64,000 bases of DNA from JAEMQF01 sp963850525 (GTDB taxonomy: Bacteria > Pseudomonadota > Gammaproteobacteria > Burkholderiales > Burkholderiaceae_C). Shown piece by piece: positions 7,961 to 16,248 of the stretch. Position 1 is the first letter of the stretch. Every line of letters begins with the position of its first letter. The notes under the pieces are model-generated. The model did not search any database. It had not been told where the DNA came from and was given only the letters and a program-made list of their open reading frames with translations. A program made the position numbers and the translations under genes. Location: NCBI GenBank assembly GCA_963850525.1, contig CAWKLQ010000012.1, positions 490,584 through 554,583 on the forward strand, in the 5' to 3' direction.

Positions 7961-10933
7961 ATGCTGCTCACGCGCAAATCCTCATCGACCGGCGGCGAAG
8001 CGTCGTCGGCATTGGTCGCCAGCTTGGCCCGCGGTGTCTCGCGCGCCATCCCCACGATGGATCGTCGCGCTTTTCTGCGCCGCTCGGGCCTCGGCGTGGG
8101 CGCCGGAATTGCCACGTCGCAACTGACGCTGGTGAAAAAAGCCGAGGCGAAAGACCCGGTTGCCGGTACCGGCAAGGGCAAGATCGAAGTCAAGCGCACC
8201 GTGTGCGGCCACTGCTCGGTGGGCTGCGCGGTTGACGCCGTGGTCGAGAACGGCGTCTGGGTGCGCCAGGAGCCGGTGTTCGACTCGCCCATCAACCTGG
8301 GAGCGCATTGCGCCAAGGGCGCTGCGCTGCGCGAGCATGGGCATGGCGAGTACCGCCTCAAGTACCCGATGAAGCTGGTGGGCGGCAAGTACCAGAAGAT
8401 CAGCTGGGACCAGGCGTTGGAAGAGATCAGCGCGAAGATGAAGGAGCTGCGCGCCGAGAGCGGCCCGGATTCGATCTTCGTCGTGGGTTCCTCCAAGCAC
8501 AACAACGAGCAGGCCTATCTGCTGCGCAAGTGGGTGAGCCTGTGGGGCAGCAACAACTGCGACCACCAGGCGCGCATTTGTCACTCGACGACGGTTGCGG
8601 GTGTCGCCAACACCTGGGGCTACGGTGCGATGACGAATTCGTACAACGACATGCAGAACGCGAAAGCGGCGTTGTACATCGGCAGCAACGCCGCCGAGGC
8701 GCACCCGGTGTCGCTCTTGCACATGCTGCACGCCAAGGAGACCGGGACGAAGATGATCGTCGTCGACCCGCGTTTCACGCGCACCGCGGCGAAAGCCGAC
8801 GACTACGTACGCATCCGCTCGGGCTCGGACATTCCGTTCCTCTTCGGCGTGCTTTACCACGTGTTCAAGAACGGCTGGGAAGACAAGAAGTACATCAACG
8901 ACCGCGTCTACGGCATGGAGAAGATCCGTGAAGACGTGATGGCGAACTGGACGCCCGACAAGGTGCTCGATGCCTGCGGTGTCGACGAAGCGACTTGTCT
9001 GAAGGTCGCGAAAACGATGGCCGAGAATCGCCCGAGCACGATCGTCTGGTGCATGGGGCAGACGCAGCACACGATCGGCAACGCGATGGTTCGCGCCTCG
9101 TGCATCTTGCAGTTGGCGCTCGGCAATATCGGTGTGTCGGGCGGCGGCGCGAACATTTTCCGCGGCCACGACAACGTGCAAGGCGCGACCGACGTCGGCC
9201 CGAACCCGGATTCGCTGCCCGGCTACTACGGCCTGCCCGAAGGCGCGTTCAAGCACTTCGCCGCGGCGTGGGGCGTGGACTTCGAGTGGATCAAGAAGCA
9301 ATACGCGCCGGGAATGATGAGCAAGCCCGGCATGACGGTGTCGCGCTGGATTGACGGCGTGATGGAGAAGAACGAGCTGATCGACCAGGACAGCAACCTG
9401 CGCGGTTTGTTCTTCTGGGGCCATGCGCCGAACTCGCAAAGCCGCGGTTTGGAGATGAAGAGCGCGATGGACAAGCTCGACTTGCTCGTCGTCATCGACC
9501 CGTATCCGTCGGCCACCGCAGCGATGGCGGCGATGCCGGGCAAGAAAGAAGAGCAGAACGCCAAGCGCGGCGTCTATCTGCTGCCCGCGGCGACGCAGTT
9601 CGAGACCTCGGGCTCGGTGACGGCGAGCAACCGCTCGATCCAGTGGCGCGAAAAGGTCATCGAGCCGCTCTGGGAAAGCCGCACTGACCACATGATCATG
9701 TACCAGCTCGCGCAAAAACTCGGTTTCGACAAAGAGCTGATGGCGCGCACGAAATTGGTCCCCGGCGCGCGCGGCATGATGGAACCCGAGGTGGAATCCA
9801 TCCTCAAGGAAATCAACCGCAGTGTCTGGACCATCGGCTACACCGGCCAGAGCCCGGAGCGCCTGAAGGCGCACATGCGCAACATGAACGTCTTCGACGT
9901 GAAGACGCTGCGCGCCAAGGGCGGCGTCGACAAGGAAACCGGCTACAAGCTCGACGGCGACTATTTCGGCCTGCCGTGGCCGTGTTACGGCACGCCGGAA
10001 ATGCGCCATCCGGGTTCGCCCAACCTCTACGACACGAGCAAACACGTGATGGAGGGCGGCGGCAACTTCCGCGCCAACTTCGGTGTCGAGCGCGAAGGCG
10101 CGAACCTGCTCGCCGAGGACGGATCGCATTCCAAGGGCGCCGACATTCAGACCGGCTACCCCGAGTTCGACCACTTGCTGCTGAAAAAACTCGGCTGGTG
10201 GGACGAACTCACCGAGGACGAGAAGAAGGCCGCTGCGGGCAAGAACTGGAAAACCGATCCGTCGGGCGGCATCATCCGCGTCGCGATGAAGAACCACGGC
10301 TGCCACCCGTTCGGCAACGCCAAGGCGCGCGCCGTCGTCTGGAACTTCCCCGATCCCGTGCCCAAACACCGCGAGCCGCTCTACTCGATCCGGCCGGACC
10401 TGGTGGACAAGTACCCGACGCACGACGACCGCAAGGCCTTCTGGCGCCTGCCCACGCTGTTCAAGACGGTGCAGCAGAAGAACAAGGACATCGGCAAGAC
10501 CTACCCGCTGATCATGACGTCCGGGCGCCTCGTCGAATACGAGGGAGGCGGCGAAGAAACCCGCGCGAACCCGTGGCTCGCCGAGCTGCAGCAGGAGATG
10601 TTTGTCGAGATCAACCCGAAATCGGCGAACGACCGCGGCATCCGCAACGGCGAGTTCGTCTGGGTGAAAACGCCGCCGATGGAAGCGTTGCCCGAGTTCA
10701 AAGGCATGCGCGTGAAGGCGCTCGTCACCGAGCGTGTCGACGCCGACACGGTGTTCCTTCCGTTCCACTTCTCGGGGCGCTGGGGTGGCATCGATCTGCT
10801 GCAGTACTACCCCGACGGCGCGGCGCCGATCGTGCGCGGCGAGGCGATCAACACGGCCACCACGTACGGCTACGACAGCGTCACGATGATGCAAGAGACC
10901 AAGACCACCGTGTGCCAGGTCGTCAAGGCTTGA
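7961..10933 (+). CDS. fdhA: Formate dehydrogenase, catalytic alpha subunit (Cys form)
   Basis: A 990-residue molybdopterin (bis-MGD, Mo or W) oxidoreductase that oxidises formate to CO2 in the periplasm. The Tat signal MDRRAFLRRSGLG is at residues 33-45. The N-terminal 4Fe-4S cluster is ligated by C82, C85, C89 and C117 (CGHCSVGC, GAHCAKG). The metal ligand is Cys207 in DHQARICHSTTVAG, encoded TGT, at the position of selenocysteine in E. coli FdnG, so no SECIS element is needed. The C-terminal domain carries the molydopterin-binding PLIMTSGRLVEYEGGGEETR region. The ATG at 7961 follows AAGGAGACTCCC. It heads a run with fdhB, a lipoprotein and fdhC. Confidence 0.96.
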   Translation: MLLTRKSSSTGGEASSALVASLARGVSRAIPTMDRRAFLRRSGLGVGAGIATSQLTLVKKAEAKDPVAGTGKGKIEVKRTVCGHCSVGCAVDAVVENGVWVRQEPVFDSPINLGAHCAKGAALREHGHGEYRLKYPMKLVGGKYQKISWDQALEEISAKMKELRAESGPDSIFVVGSSKHNNEQAYLLRKWVSLWGSNNCDHQARICHSTTVAGVANTWGYGAMTNSYNDMQNAKAALYIGSNAAEAHPVSLLHMLHAKETGTKMIVVDPRFTRTAAKADDYVRIRSGSDIPFLFGVLYHVFKNGWEDKKYINDRVYGMEKIREDVMANWTPDKVLDACGVDEATCLKVAKTMAENRPSTIVWCMGQTQHTIGNAMVRASCILQLALGNIGVSGGGANIFRGHDNVQGATDVGPNPDSLPGYYGLPEGAFKHFAAAWGVDFEWIKKQYAPGMMSKPGMTVSRWIDGVMEKNELIDQDSNLRGLFFWGHAPNSQSRGLEMKSAMDKLDLLVVIDPYPSATAAMAAMPGKKEEQNAKRGVYLLPAATQFETSGSVTASNRSIQWREKVIEPLWESRTDHMIMYQLAQKLGFDKELMARTKLVPGARGMMEPEVESILKEINRSVWTIGYTGQSPERLKAHMRNMNVFDVKTLRAKGGVDKETGYKLDGDYFGLPWPCYGTPEMRHPGSPNLYDTSKHVMEGGGNFRANFGVEREGANLLAEDGSHSKGADIQTGYPEFDHLLLKKLGWWDELTEDEKKAAAGKNWKTDPSGGIIRVAMKNHGCHPFGNAKARAVVWNFPDPVPKHREPLYSIRPDLVDKYPTHDDRKAFWRLPTLFKTVQQKNKDIGKTYPLIMTSGRLVEYEGGGEETRANPWLAELQQEMFVEINPKSANDRGIRNGEFVWVKTPPMEALPEFKGMRVKALVTERVDADTVFLPFHFSGRWGGIDLLQYYPDGAAPIVRGEAINTATTYGYDSVTMMQETKTTVCQVVKA

Positions 10934-10964
10934 ACCCCAGAAACACGGCGTAAAGGAGAACCAC

Positions 10965-11561
10965 ATGGCTCGAATGAAATTCATCTGCGACGCCGAGCGC
11001 TGCATCGAATGCAACGGCTGCGTCACCGCGTGCAAGGCCGAACACGACGTGCCCTGGGGCGTGAACCGGCGCCGCGTCGTCACCTTGAACGACGGCGTCG
11101 CGGGGGAGAAGTCGATTTCGGTCGCGTGCATGCACTGCTCGGATGCGCCGTGCATGGCGGTGTGCCCGGTCGACTGTTTTTATCGCACCGACGAAGGCGT
11201 CGTGCTGCACGACAAGGACGCGTGCATCGGCTGCGGTTACTGCTCGTACGCGTGCCCGTTCGGCGCGCCGCAGTTCCCGACGAACGGCACCTTCGGCCTG
11301 CGCGGCAAGATGGACAAGTGCACGTTCTGCGCCGGCGGCCCGGAGCTGAACGGCAGCGTCGCCGAGAACGAGAAGTACGGGCGCAATCGCCTGTCGGAGG
11401 GCAAGCTGCCGGCGTGCGCTGAAATGTGCGCGACCAAGGCGTTGCTCGGCGGTGACGGCGACGTGGTGGCCGACATCTTCCGCACGCGTGTGCTGAACCG
11501 CGGCAAGGGCAGCGAAGTCTGGGGCTGGGGCACGGCGTACGGCAAGCCGGCGAAATCATGA
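10965..11561 (+). CDS. fdhB: Formate dehydrogenase iron-sulfur subunit
   Basis: A 198-residue electron-transfer subunit that passes electrons from FdhA to the membrane cytochrome b. It contains four ferredoxin-type Cys groups: CIECNGCVTACKAEH, CMHCSDAPCMAVCPVDC, CIGCGYCSYACPFGAP and CTFC with CAEMCATKAL, consistent with four 4Fe-4S clusters as in FdnH/HybA-type subunits. There is no signal peptide, so it should be co-exported with FdhA through the Tat system. Unlike FdnH it lacks a C-terminal membrane helix. The start has an AAGGAG site 8 nt upstream. Its stop overlaps the next start by 4 nt. Confidence 0.95.
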   Translation: MARMKFICDAERCIECNGCVTACKAEHDVPWGVNRRRVVTLNDGVAGEKSISVACMHCSDAPCMAVCPVDCFYRTDEGVVLHDKDACIGCGYCSYACPFGAPQFPTNGTFGLRGKMDKCTFCAGGPELNGSVAENEKYGRNRLSEGKLPACAEMCATKALLGGDGDVVADIFRTRVLNRGKGSEVWGWGTAYGKPAKS

Positions 11562-11785
11562 TTCGCCTCACCGCGCTGGCCGGCGTGACGGCGATGATTC
11601 TCGGTCTGTCCGCCTGCGGCGAGAAACCGCAGACCGCGGCGACGCGCAAGCCCGACACCAAGGTCTGGTCGGGAACGGACAACGCGTTTGCCGCGTCCGG
11701 CTGGAAAGCCGGCGACCAGGCGTCTTGGGAAGAGCAGATGCGCAATCGCGCGCAGGCGCAGAACGATTACGCCAAGGTCAAGTAG
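11558..11785 (+). CDS. Small lipoprotein of formate dehydrogenase locus
   Basis: A 75-residue predicted lipoprotein: basic N-terminus, hydrophobic segment and lipobox LSAC (Cys20), then a charged mature part ending AKVK. It overlaps fdhB by 4 nt (ATGA) and lies 15 nt before fdhC, so it is translationally part of the fdh unit. Function is unknown. Its position suggests a role in anchoring or assembling the periplasmic enzyme, which is inference only. Confidence 0.75.
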   Translation: MIRLTALAGVTAMILGLSACGEKPQTAATRKPDTKVWSGTDNAFAASGWKAGDQASWEEQMRNRAQAQNDYAKVK

Positions 11786-11800
11786 TCGGAGGGTGTCGGC

Positions 11801-12925
11801 ATGCAGCATCGCTTGATTCGATCTCTGGCCGCCGCGGCGGCTCTCGGCACGGGGCTGCTGATCAGCAGCGGCTCTTGGGCGCAAGATGCAAGCAAGGCCG
11901 GCCCGCCGCCGGGTTTTGTCGCTCCGGCCGAACCCAAGCCGGATGAATCCAACGCGCAGCGCGGCAAGACCCAGCCTGGCAACAACGCGCCGTTCTGGCG
12001 CGCGGTTCGCGACCCCGGCGCGGCGACGAACAGCATGCCTGGTGTCGGGCCCGACCCGCTGATGCAGCCTTTCGTTGACTACCCTGGGCTCAAACCCACG
12101 AACGCCGGCGAAGCCTGGCGCAAGGTTCGCAACGATTGGATCATCCCCTACGGCGGCTCGCTGTTCTTCCTCGCCGCTGTGGCGATTGGCCTGTTTTACT
12201 GGCGGCGCGGTCCCATGGGCCACGCGAGCGGCGACAGCGGCGCCAAGATCGAGCGTTTCACCTACTTCGAGCGCGCCGCGCATTGGAGCAACGCGACCTG
12301 TTTCGTCATTCTCGCGGTCTCGGGCCTGGTGATGGCGTTCGGCAAGTTCATTCTGCTGCCGGTCATGGGGTTGACGCTGTTCGGCTGGTTGACCTACGCG
12401 CTGAAAACCGCGCACAACTTCGCCGGGCCGCTGTTCGCCGTGTCCTTGCTCATCGTGATCGTCACTTTCATTCGCGACAACCTGCCCGCCAAGGGCGACC
12501 TGACGTGGTTGCTCAAGGGCGGCGGCATGCTCGGCGGGCAGGAAGTGCCGTCGCACCGCTTCAACGCGGGTGAGAAGGTGATCTTCTGGGTCGGCGTGTT
12601 TGTGCTCGGTCTGGTGGTTGTCGGTTCCGGCCTGGTGCTCGACAAGCTCGTCCCGGCAATCGACTACACGCGCGGCACCATGCAGATCGCGCACATCGTC
12701 CACGCGATCGCGGCGCTGCTCATGATGACGCTGTTCCTGGGTCATATCTACCTCGGAACGATAGGCATGAAAGGCGCGTTGAACGCGATGCGCACCGGCG
12801 TCGTCGACGACGCCTGGGCCAAGGAGCATCACGCCGACTGGCACGCTGACGTCGTGGCGGGCAAGATCCCGCGCGTGCGCACGGCGCCGGGCGCGTCGGC
12901 AGGGCAGCCGGCCGCGCAGGCCTGA
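11801..12925 (+). CDS. fdhC: Formate dehydrogenase cytochrome b556 gamma subunit
   Basis: A 374-residue integral membrane di-heme cytochrome b that takes electrons from FdhB to the quinone pool. A signal-like N-terminus (RSLAAAAALGTGLLISSGSW) and a periplasmic Pro-rich segment precede one helix at about 125-140. The conserved core follows: FTYFERAAHWSNATCFVILA with the first heme His, ALKTAHNFAGPLFAVSLLIV, EKVIFWVGVFVLGLVVVGSG, and MQIAHIVHAIAALLMMTLFLG with His ligands. The extra N-terminal periplasmic extension compared with E. coli FdnI is common in this cluster type. Downstream are a secreted small protein and fdhD. Confidence 0.94.
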   Translation: MQHRLIRSLAAAAALGTGLLISSGSWAQDASKAGPPPGFVAPAEPKPDESNAQRGKTQPGNNAPFWRAVRDPGAATNSMPGVGPDPLMQPFVDYPGLKPTNAGEAWRKVRNDWIIPYGGSLFFLAAVAIGLFYWRRGPMGHASGDSGAKIERFTYFERAAHWSNATCFVILAVSGLVMAFGKFILLPVMGLTLFGWLTYALKTAHNFAGPLFAVSLLIVIVTFIRDNLPAKGDLTWLLKGGGMLGGQEVPSHRFNAGEKVIFWVGVFVLGLVVVGSGLVLDKLVPAIDYTRGTMQIAHIVHAIAALLMMTLFLGHIYLGTIGMKGALNAMRTGVVDDAWAKEHHADWHADVVAGKIPRVRTAPGASAGQPAAQA

Positions 12926-12963
12926 TCCGCGGTTCGAACTGAGTCATTGTTGAGGAAACTACC

Positions 12964-13329
12964 ATGCGTTGTCTGTCCATCGCTTTGTTCAGTGCCTTCG
13001 CCTTCTCGGTACCGGCGTGGGCGAAATTGCCCGCGTTGAACGACGACGCCAAGGCCAAGGCGGCCGAAGCCGCCGCGAAGACGGCGCATGGCAACAAGGT
13101 CGCCGACTTCCAGCTCTGCAAGGCCATGGACAAGACGGCGACCAAGTACTACGCGTCGATGAAGGCGGCGTCCAAGGAGACGAAGCCGCCAAGCGAGACG
13201 CCGGCGTGCGCCGACCCCGGCCCGTTCGTCATGCCGGCACCCGCCGGCGCGCCAGCCGCCGCCGCGCCAGCCGCGGCTCCCGCACCTGCGGCGACTGCAG
13301 CGCCTGCGGCGCCCGCCAAGAAGTCCTGA
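12964..13329 (+). CDS. Secreted Ala/Pro-rich small protein
   Basis: A 121-residue hypothetical protein with a clear Sec signal peptide (RCLSIALFSAFAFSVPAWA, cleavage near residue 20). The short mature domain contains two Cys (QLCKAMDK and TPACADPG) that could form a disulfide. It ends in a low-complexity Ala/Pro tail and KKS. It lies 38 nt after fdhC and before fdhD, and is probably periplasmic. No function is recognised; it may be a cluster-specific accessory protein. Confidence 0.65.
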   Translation: MRCLSIALFSAFAFSVPAWAKLPALNDDAKAKAAEAAAKTAHGNKVADFQLCKAMDKTATKYYASMKAASKETKPPSETPACADPGPFVMPAPAGAPAAAAPAAAPAPAATAAPAAPAKKS

Positions 13330-13350
13330 GCGGGCTGCGCTGAGGCGAAA

Positions 13351-13367
13351 CCCCTCTACGTGAGGGG
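13351..13367 (+). terminator. Weak hairpin after fdh structural genes
   Basis: A CCCCTC-TACGT-GAGGGG stem-loop lies 21 nt after the stop of the secreted-protein gene and before fdhD. There is no T-run, so at most it is a weak attenuator or an mRNA 3' stabiliser. Confidence 0.3.
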
Positions 13368-13412
13368 GAGGCGCGACTCGTGTCCCTTGTCCAGGTGGTG
13401 TAGCCTGCGCCC

Positions 13413-14288
13413 GTGAACGCCGCGCTACGCCCCCCAATGAGCCGAACCCCACGCCTGACCGCGGCGAGCGCGCCGCTGGTGCAAGACGTCAGCGTGCTGG
13501 ACGAATACGGCCAGCAGCGCATCATCTCGATTCCGGCCGAGCGCGCGCTCACGGTGTTCGTCGACAAGCGCGAACTCGTGACCCTGATGACGCTGGGCAG
13601 CGCGCCCGAATTGCTCGTGCTCGGCTACCTGCGCAACCAGCGCCTCGTCGACACGCTCGATGACATAGATTCGATCACTGTTGACTGGGACGTGAACGCT
13701 GCTGCAGTGAAGACCCGCGCCGGCATCGAACGCTTCGACGAAAAAACCGCGAAGCGCGTCGTCACCACCGGTTGCGGCCAGGGCACCGTGTTCGGCGACT
13801 TGATGAATGAACTCGAGACGCTGCACCTGCCGGGCCTTCACGACCCGAACGCGCGCCTCAGCCAAGCCACGCTGTACGGCCTGCTGAACGCGATGCGCGT
13901 TCAGGAGAGCACGTACAAATCTTCAGGCTCGGTGCACGGCTGCGCGCTGTTCCGCCAAGACGAGCTGCTGATGTTTGTCGAAGACGTGGGCCGGCACAAC
14001 GCGATCGACACGATTGCCGGCTGGATGTGGCTGCACGGCGTGACCGGCGAAGACAAGATTTTCTATACGACCGGGCGCCTCACCAGCGAGATGGTCATCA
14101 AGTCAGCGCAGATGAGCGTGCCCATCGTCGTCTCGCGCAGCGGCATCACGCAGATGGGCTTGCAGATCGCGCAGCAGCTGGGCTTGGCGCTGTTCGGCCG
14201 GGCAACGAATCGGCATTTCATCTGCTACTGCGGCTTCGAGCGCTTCGATGCGCAGCCCGAGCCGGCGCGGGCTGCGCCGGGTGCCTGA
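13413..14288 (+). CDS. fdhD: Formate dehydrogenase sulfurtransferase FdhD
   Basis: A 291-residue sulfur carrier that moves sulfur from a cysteine desulfurase to the molybdenum cofactor, which is needed for formate dehydrogenase activity. Conserved parts are the VFVDKRELVTLMTLGS strand region, the Cys-loop VVTTGCGQGTVFGD (only one Cys here, against two in the E. coli CGVCG loop), EDVGRHNAIDTIAGW, and FYTTGRLTSEMVIKSAQM. The GTG at 13413 is used here. The in-frame ATG at 13437 (MSRTPRLT) is an equally possible start; neither has a strong ribosome binding site. Confidence 0.93.
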   Translation: MNAALRPPMSRTPRLTAASAPLVQDVSVLDEYGQQRIISIPAERALTVFVDKRELVTLMTLGSAPELLVLGYLRNQRLVDTLDDIDSITVDWDVNAAAVKTRAGIERFDEKTAKRVVTTGCGQGTVFGDLMNELETLHLPGLHDPNARLSQATLYGLLNAMRVQESTYKSSGSVHGCALFRQDELLMFVEDVGRHNAIDTIAGWMWLHGVTGEDKIFYTTGRLTSEMVIKSAQMSVPIVVSRSGITQMGLQIAQQLGLALFGRATNRHFICYCGFERFDAQPEPARAAPGA

Positions 14289-14306
14289 GGAAATCAACTC
14301 GCGCCT

Positions 14307-14385
14307 GTCATCCCGGCGAAAGCCAGGCGAAAGCCGGGATCCATCCTTTGCAGAAATCCTGGATCCCGGCTTTCGCCGGGATGAC
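14307..14385. repeat. REP-like long inverted repeat between convergent genes
   Basis: An 18-bp perfect arm at 14307-14324 (GTCATCCCGGCGAAAGCC) pairs with 14368-14385. Each half also contains its own CCCGGC-GAAA-GCCGGG stem. The left half carries an extra tandem copy of an 11-nt unit (AGGCGAAAGCC), so ideal arms of 26 bp have been broken by a duplication. It lies between the ends of fdhD and the DUF962 gene and probably acts as a bidirectional terminator. A single-arm relative is at 36380-36405. Confidence 0.8.
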
Positions 14386-14409
14386 GTGAAGCGAAAAGCA
14401 ACGTCGCCC

Positions 14410-14937
14410 TCAGGCGATGCGCGCCATGTCGCGCAGCACCGTCGGCCCGACGCGCCGCTCGATTTCCGCCAGCAGGGGCTTGTTCCAGCCGAGCATGAAC
14501 AAACCTTCGGCGCTGACGAACATCGGGCCCACGAGAAGACCCACCAGGTCGTCGACAAACGCCGGCTTTTTGCCCTCGTACCAGTGGCCGACGAACTGGA
14601 TCAGCCAGCCGACGACGAAGAACCCGACGCCCCAGGCGAGCCACGACGTGACGCTGCCTCCCGCCGCCAACTGGCCAAGCCACAGCAGTGCGGTCACTTC
14701 CAGCGTCACGGCGACGCCGAGCATCAGGTTGCCGCGTGTCAGGTACCACATGGCGATCGGCGCGAACACGAGCCAGGCCGGGGTGAGCATCGTGCCCTCG
14801 ACGGCGAACGCCGGCCGAGCGAGCAGCACGCCCACCGCGAACACGATCATCGGTACACCGATGAAGTGGCTCACGATGTTGCGCCGGTCGCGGTGATACA
14901 GCGCGTACTGGCTCAGGAGGTCTATGGCGGGGCGCAT
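14410..14937 (-). CDS. DUF962/Mpo1-like membrane protein
   Basis: A 175-residue small membrane protein of the DUF962 family, related to the yeast 2-hydroxy fatty acid dioxygenase Mpo1. It shows the family motif YHRDRRNIVSHFIGVP near the N-terminus, four hydrophobic helices, and the second conserved block WLIQFVGHWYEGKKPAF with His residues likely to bind iron. The ATG at 14937 follows a CGGGAG site and begins MRPAIDLLSQYALYH; the ORF could be extended by 7 residues without support. A fatty-acid alpha-oxidation role is inferred from the family only. Confidence 0.82.
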   Translation of the reverse strand: MRPAIDLLSQYALYHRDRRNIVSHFIGVPMIVFAVGVLLARPAFAVEGTMLTPAWLVFAPIAMWYLTRGNLMLGVAVTLEVTALLWLGQLAAGGSVTSWLAWGVGFFVVGWLIQFVGHWYEGKKPAFVDDLVGLLVGPMFVSAEGLFMLGWNKPLLAEIERRVGPTVLRDMARIA

Positions 14938-15040
14938 CGGTTGTCTCCCGAAAATCAAAGCCCAGCGATGTTAGGCCAAGCCGCGCCGCCTGACCATCCC
15001 CCGCTTGCCCGGAGGGCCAGCCCACCCCTGGCGCCCTGCC

Positions 15041-15046
15041 TACAAT
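15041..15046 (+). promoter_or_regulatory. Possible -10 element of dcd
   Basis: TACAAT lies 25 nt upstream of the dcd start, in a CCTACAATCGCG context often seen at betaproteobacterial promoters. No good -35 hexamer is found at 17 nt. Confidence 0.35.
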
Positions 15047-15070
15047 CGCGCCGCACCGAAAAGGCCCGTC

Positions 15071-15640
15071 ATGAGCATCAAGAGCGACAAATGGATCCGC
15101 CGCATGGCGCAGCAGCACGGCATGATCGAGCCCTTCGAGCCCGGCCAGGTGCGCGTCTCGGCGGCCGGCCAGCGCATCGTCAGTTACGGCACCAGCAGTT
15201 ACGGTTACGACATCCGCTGCGCGCCCGAATTCAAGGTGTTCACGAACATCTACAGCACCGTCGTCGACCCGAAGAACTTCGACGAACGCAGCTTTGTCGA
15301 CATGACGGGCGACGTGTGCGTGATCCCGCCGAACAGCTTTGCCCTGGCGCGCACCGTCGAGTACTTCCGCATCCCGCGCAACGTGCTGACGATCTGCCTG
15401 GGCAAGAGCACTTACGCGCGCTGCGGCATCATCGTCAACGTCACGCCTTTCGAGCCCGAATGGGAGGGTTACGTGACGCTCGAGTTCAGCAACACGACAC
15501 CGCTGCCGGCGAAGATCTACGCGGGCGAAGGCTGCGCGCAAGTGCTGTTTTTCGAGAGCGACGAAGTCTGCGAGACGAGCTACAAGGACCGCGGCGGAAA
15601 ATACCAGGGTCAGACCGGCGTGACCTTGCCCAAGGCGTAG
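15071..15640 (+). CDS. dcd: dCTP deaminase
   Basis: A 189-residue enzyme that deaminates dCTP to dUTP for thymidylate synthesis; trimeric, cytoplasmic. The N-terminus MSIKSDKWIRRMAQQHGMIE and the motifs YGTSSYGYDIRC, GKSTYARCGI and the catalytic-Glu strand YVTLEFSNTTPLP are all present, ending VTLPKA as usual. The start at 15071 gives the standard family length (about 188). In many Burkholderiales dcd lies near apbC and metG; here the fdh cluster lies between them. Confidence 0.97.
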   Translation: MSIKSDKWIRRMAQQHGMIEPFEPGQVRVSAAGQRIVSYGTSSYGYDIRCAPEFKVFTNIYSTVVDPKNFDERSFVDMTGDVCVIPPNSFALARTVEYFRIPRNVLTICLGKSTYARCGIIVNVTPFEPEWEGYVTLEFSNTTPLPAKIYAGEGCAQVLFFESDEVCETSYKDRGGKYQGQTGVTLPKA

Positions 15641-15837
15641 CCGCGGCCTTTCACGGCAGCGCGCGTGTCCGCCCGCGCGGCCCGGGTCGCCCGTGTCGCA
15701 TTTGGCACCGCGTCGGCGCCGCCGCAAGATGACCGTGGTGCCGGGCTTAATTCAGCGCTTAGGGGGCGTCGCGTGCCGGCTATCTTTGCGCCTCGCCGCC
15801 CGCATTGCGGTGGCTGCCCGATTCGCAAAGGTGCGCC

Positions 15838-16221
15838 ATGATCATTCCGTTTGTGCAGAACCCCGCCATCAGGAAGCCGGCGCAGCCAGCGCAAAACGCG
15901 CGCGCGCAGGCCGCGCCGAACGAGCCCATTGCGCTGGTGGGTCACACCGATCCGTGGTCATGGCTGCTTGCCGCGTCGCTGAAAATCGACTTGTGGCGCC
16001 TGGCGCGCTTCAACGAATTGATGGCACAGCACCGCATGCCGGTGCACTTGGGGCGCATGTTCCGGGACCCGGCGTACGCGTTCGAGCGCTTGTCGCTCGC
16101 CCACGGCACGGGCGCGCCCGAGCTGAAAGAACTCGCGCTTGAAATGTTCGAGCAGTACCTGACCCTGGAGCGGCGCCGGCGCACGCCCGGCGCACAGATC
16201 AGCCCGTTTTCCGGGCATTGA
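15838..16221 (+). CDS. Hypothetical protein, 127 residues
   Basis: This ORF has coding-like composition: an N-terminus MIIPFVQNPAIRKPAQPAQN, then TDPWSWLLAASLKIDLWRL and a helical, charged second half ending RRTPGAQISPFSGH. No domain, signal or membrane segment is recognised. The ATG at 15838 follows AAAGGTGCGCC, a plausible ribosome binding site, and is preferred to an upstream in-frame start at 15805. It converges on the hydroxyacid dehydrogenase gene with a 27-nt gap. Confidence 0.55.
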   Translation: MIIPFVQNPAIRKPAQPAQNARAQAAPNEPIALVGHTDPWSWLLAASLKIDLWRLARFNELMAQHRMPVHLGRMFRDPAYAFERLSLAHGTGAPELKELALEMFEQYLTLERRRRTPGAQISPFSGH

Positions 16222-16248
16222 ACGCGGCCGGCGCCCGCCGCGTCGGCG

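Noticed and set aside
8579..8581. Selenocysteine at the FdhA active site
   Set aside because: The codon is TGT (Cys207); the frame has no in-frame TGA at this place, so a SECIS element is not needed.
7982..11155. 1057-codon open frame antisense to fdhA and fdhB
   Set aside because: Same reason: an antisense shadow of strongly supported fdhA/fdhB, with compositionally biased product.
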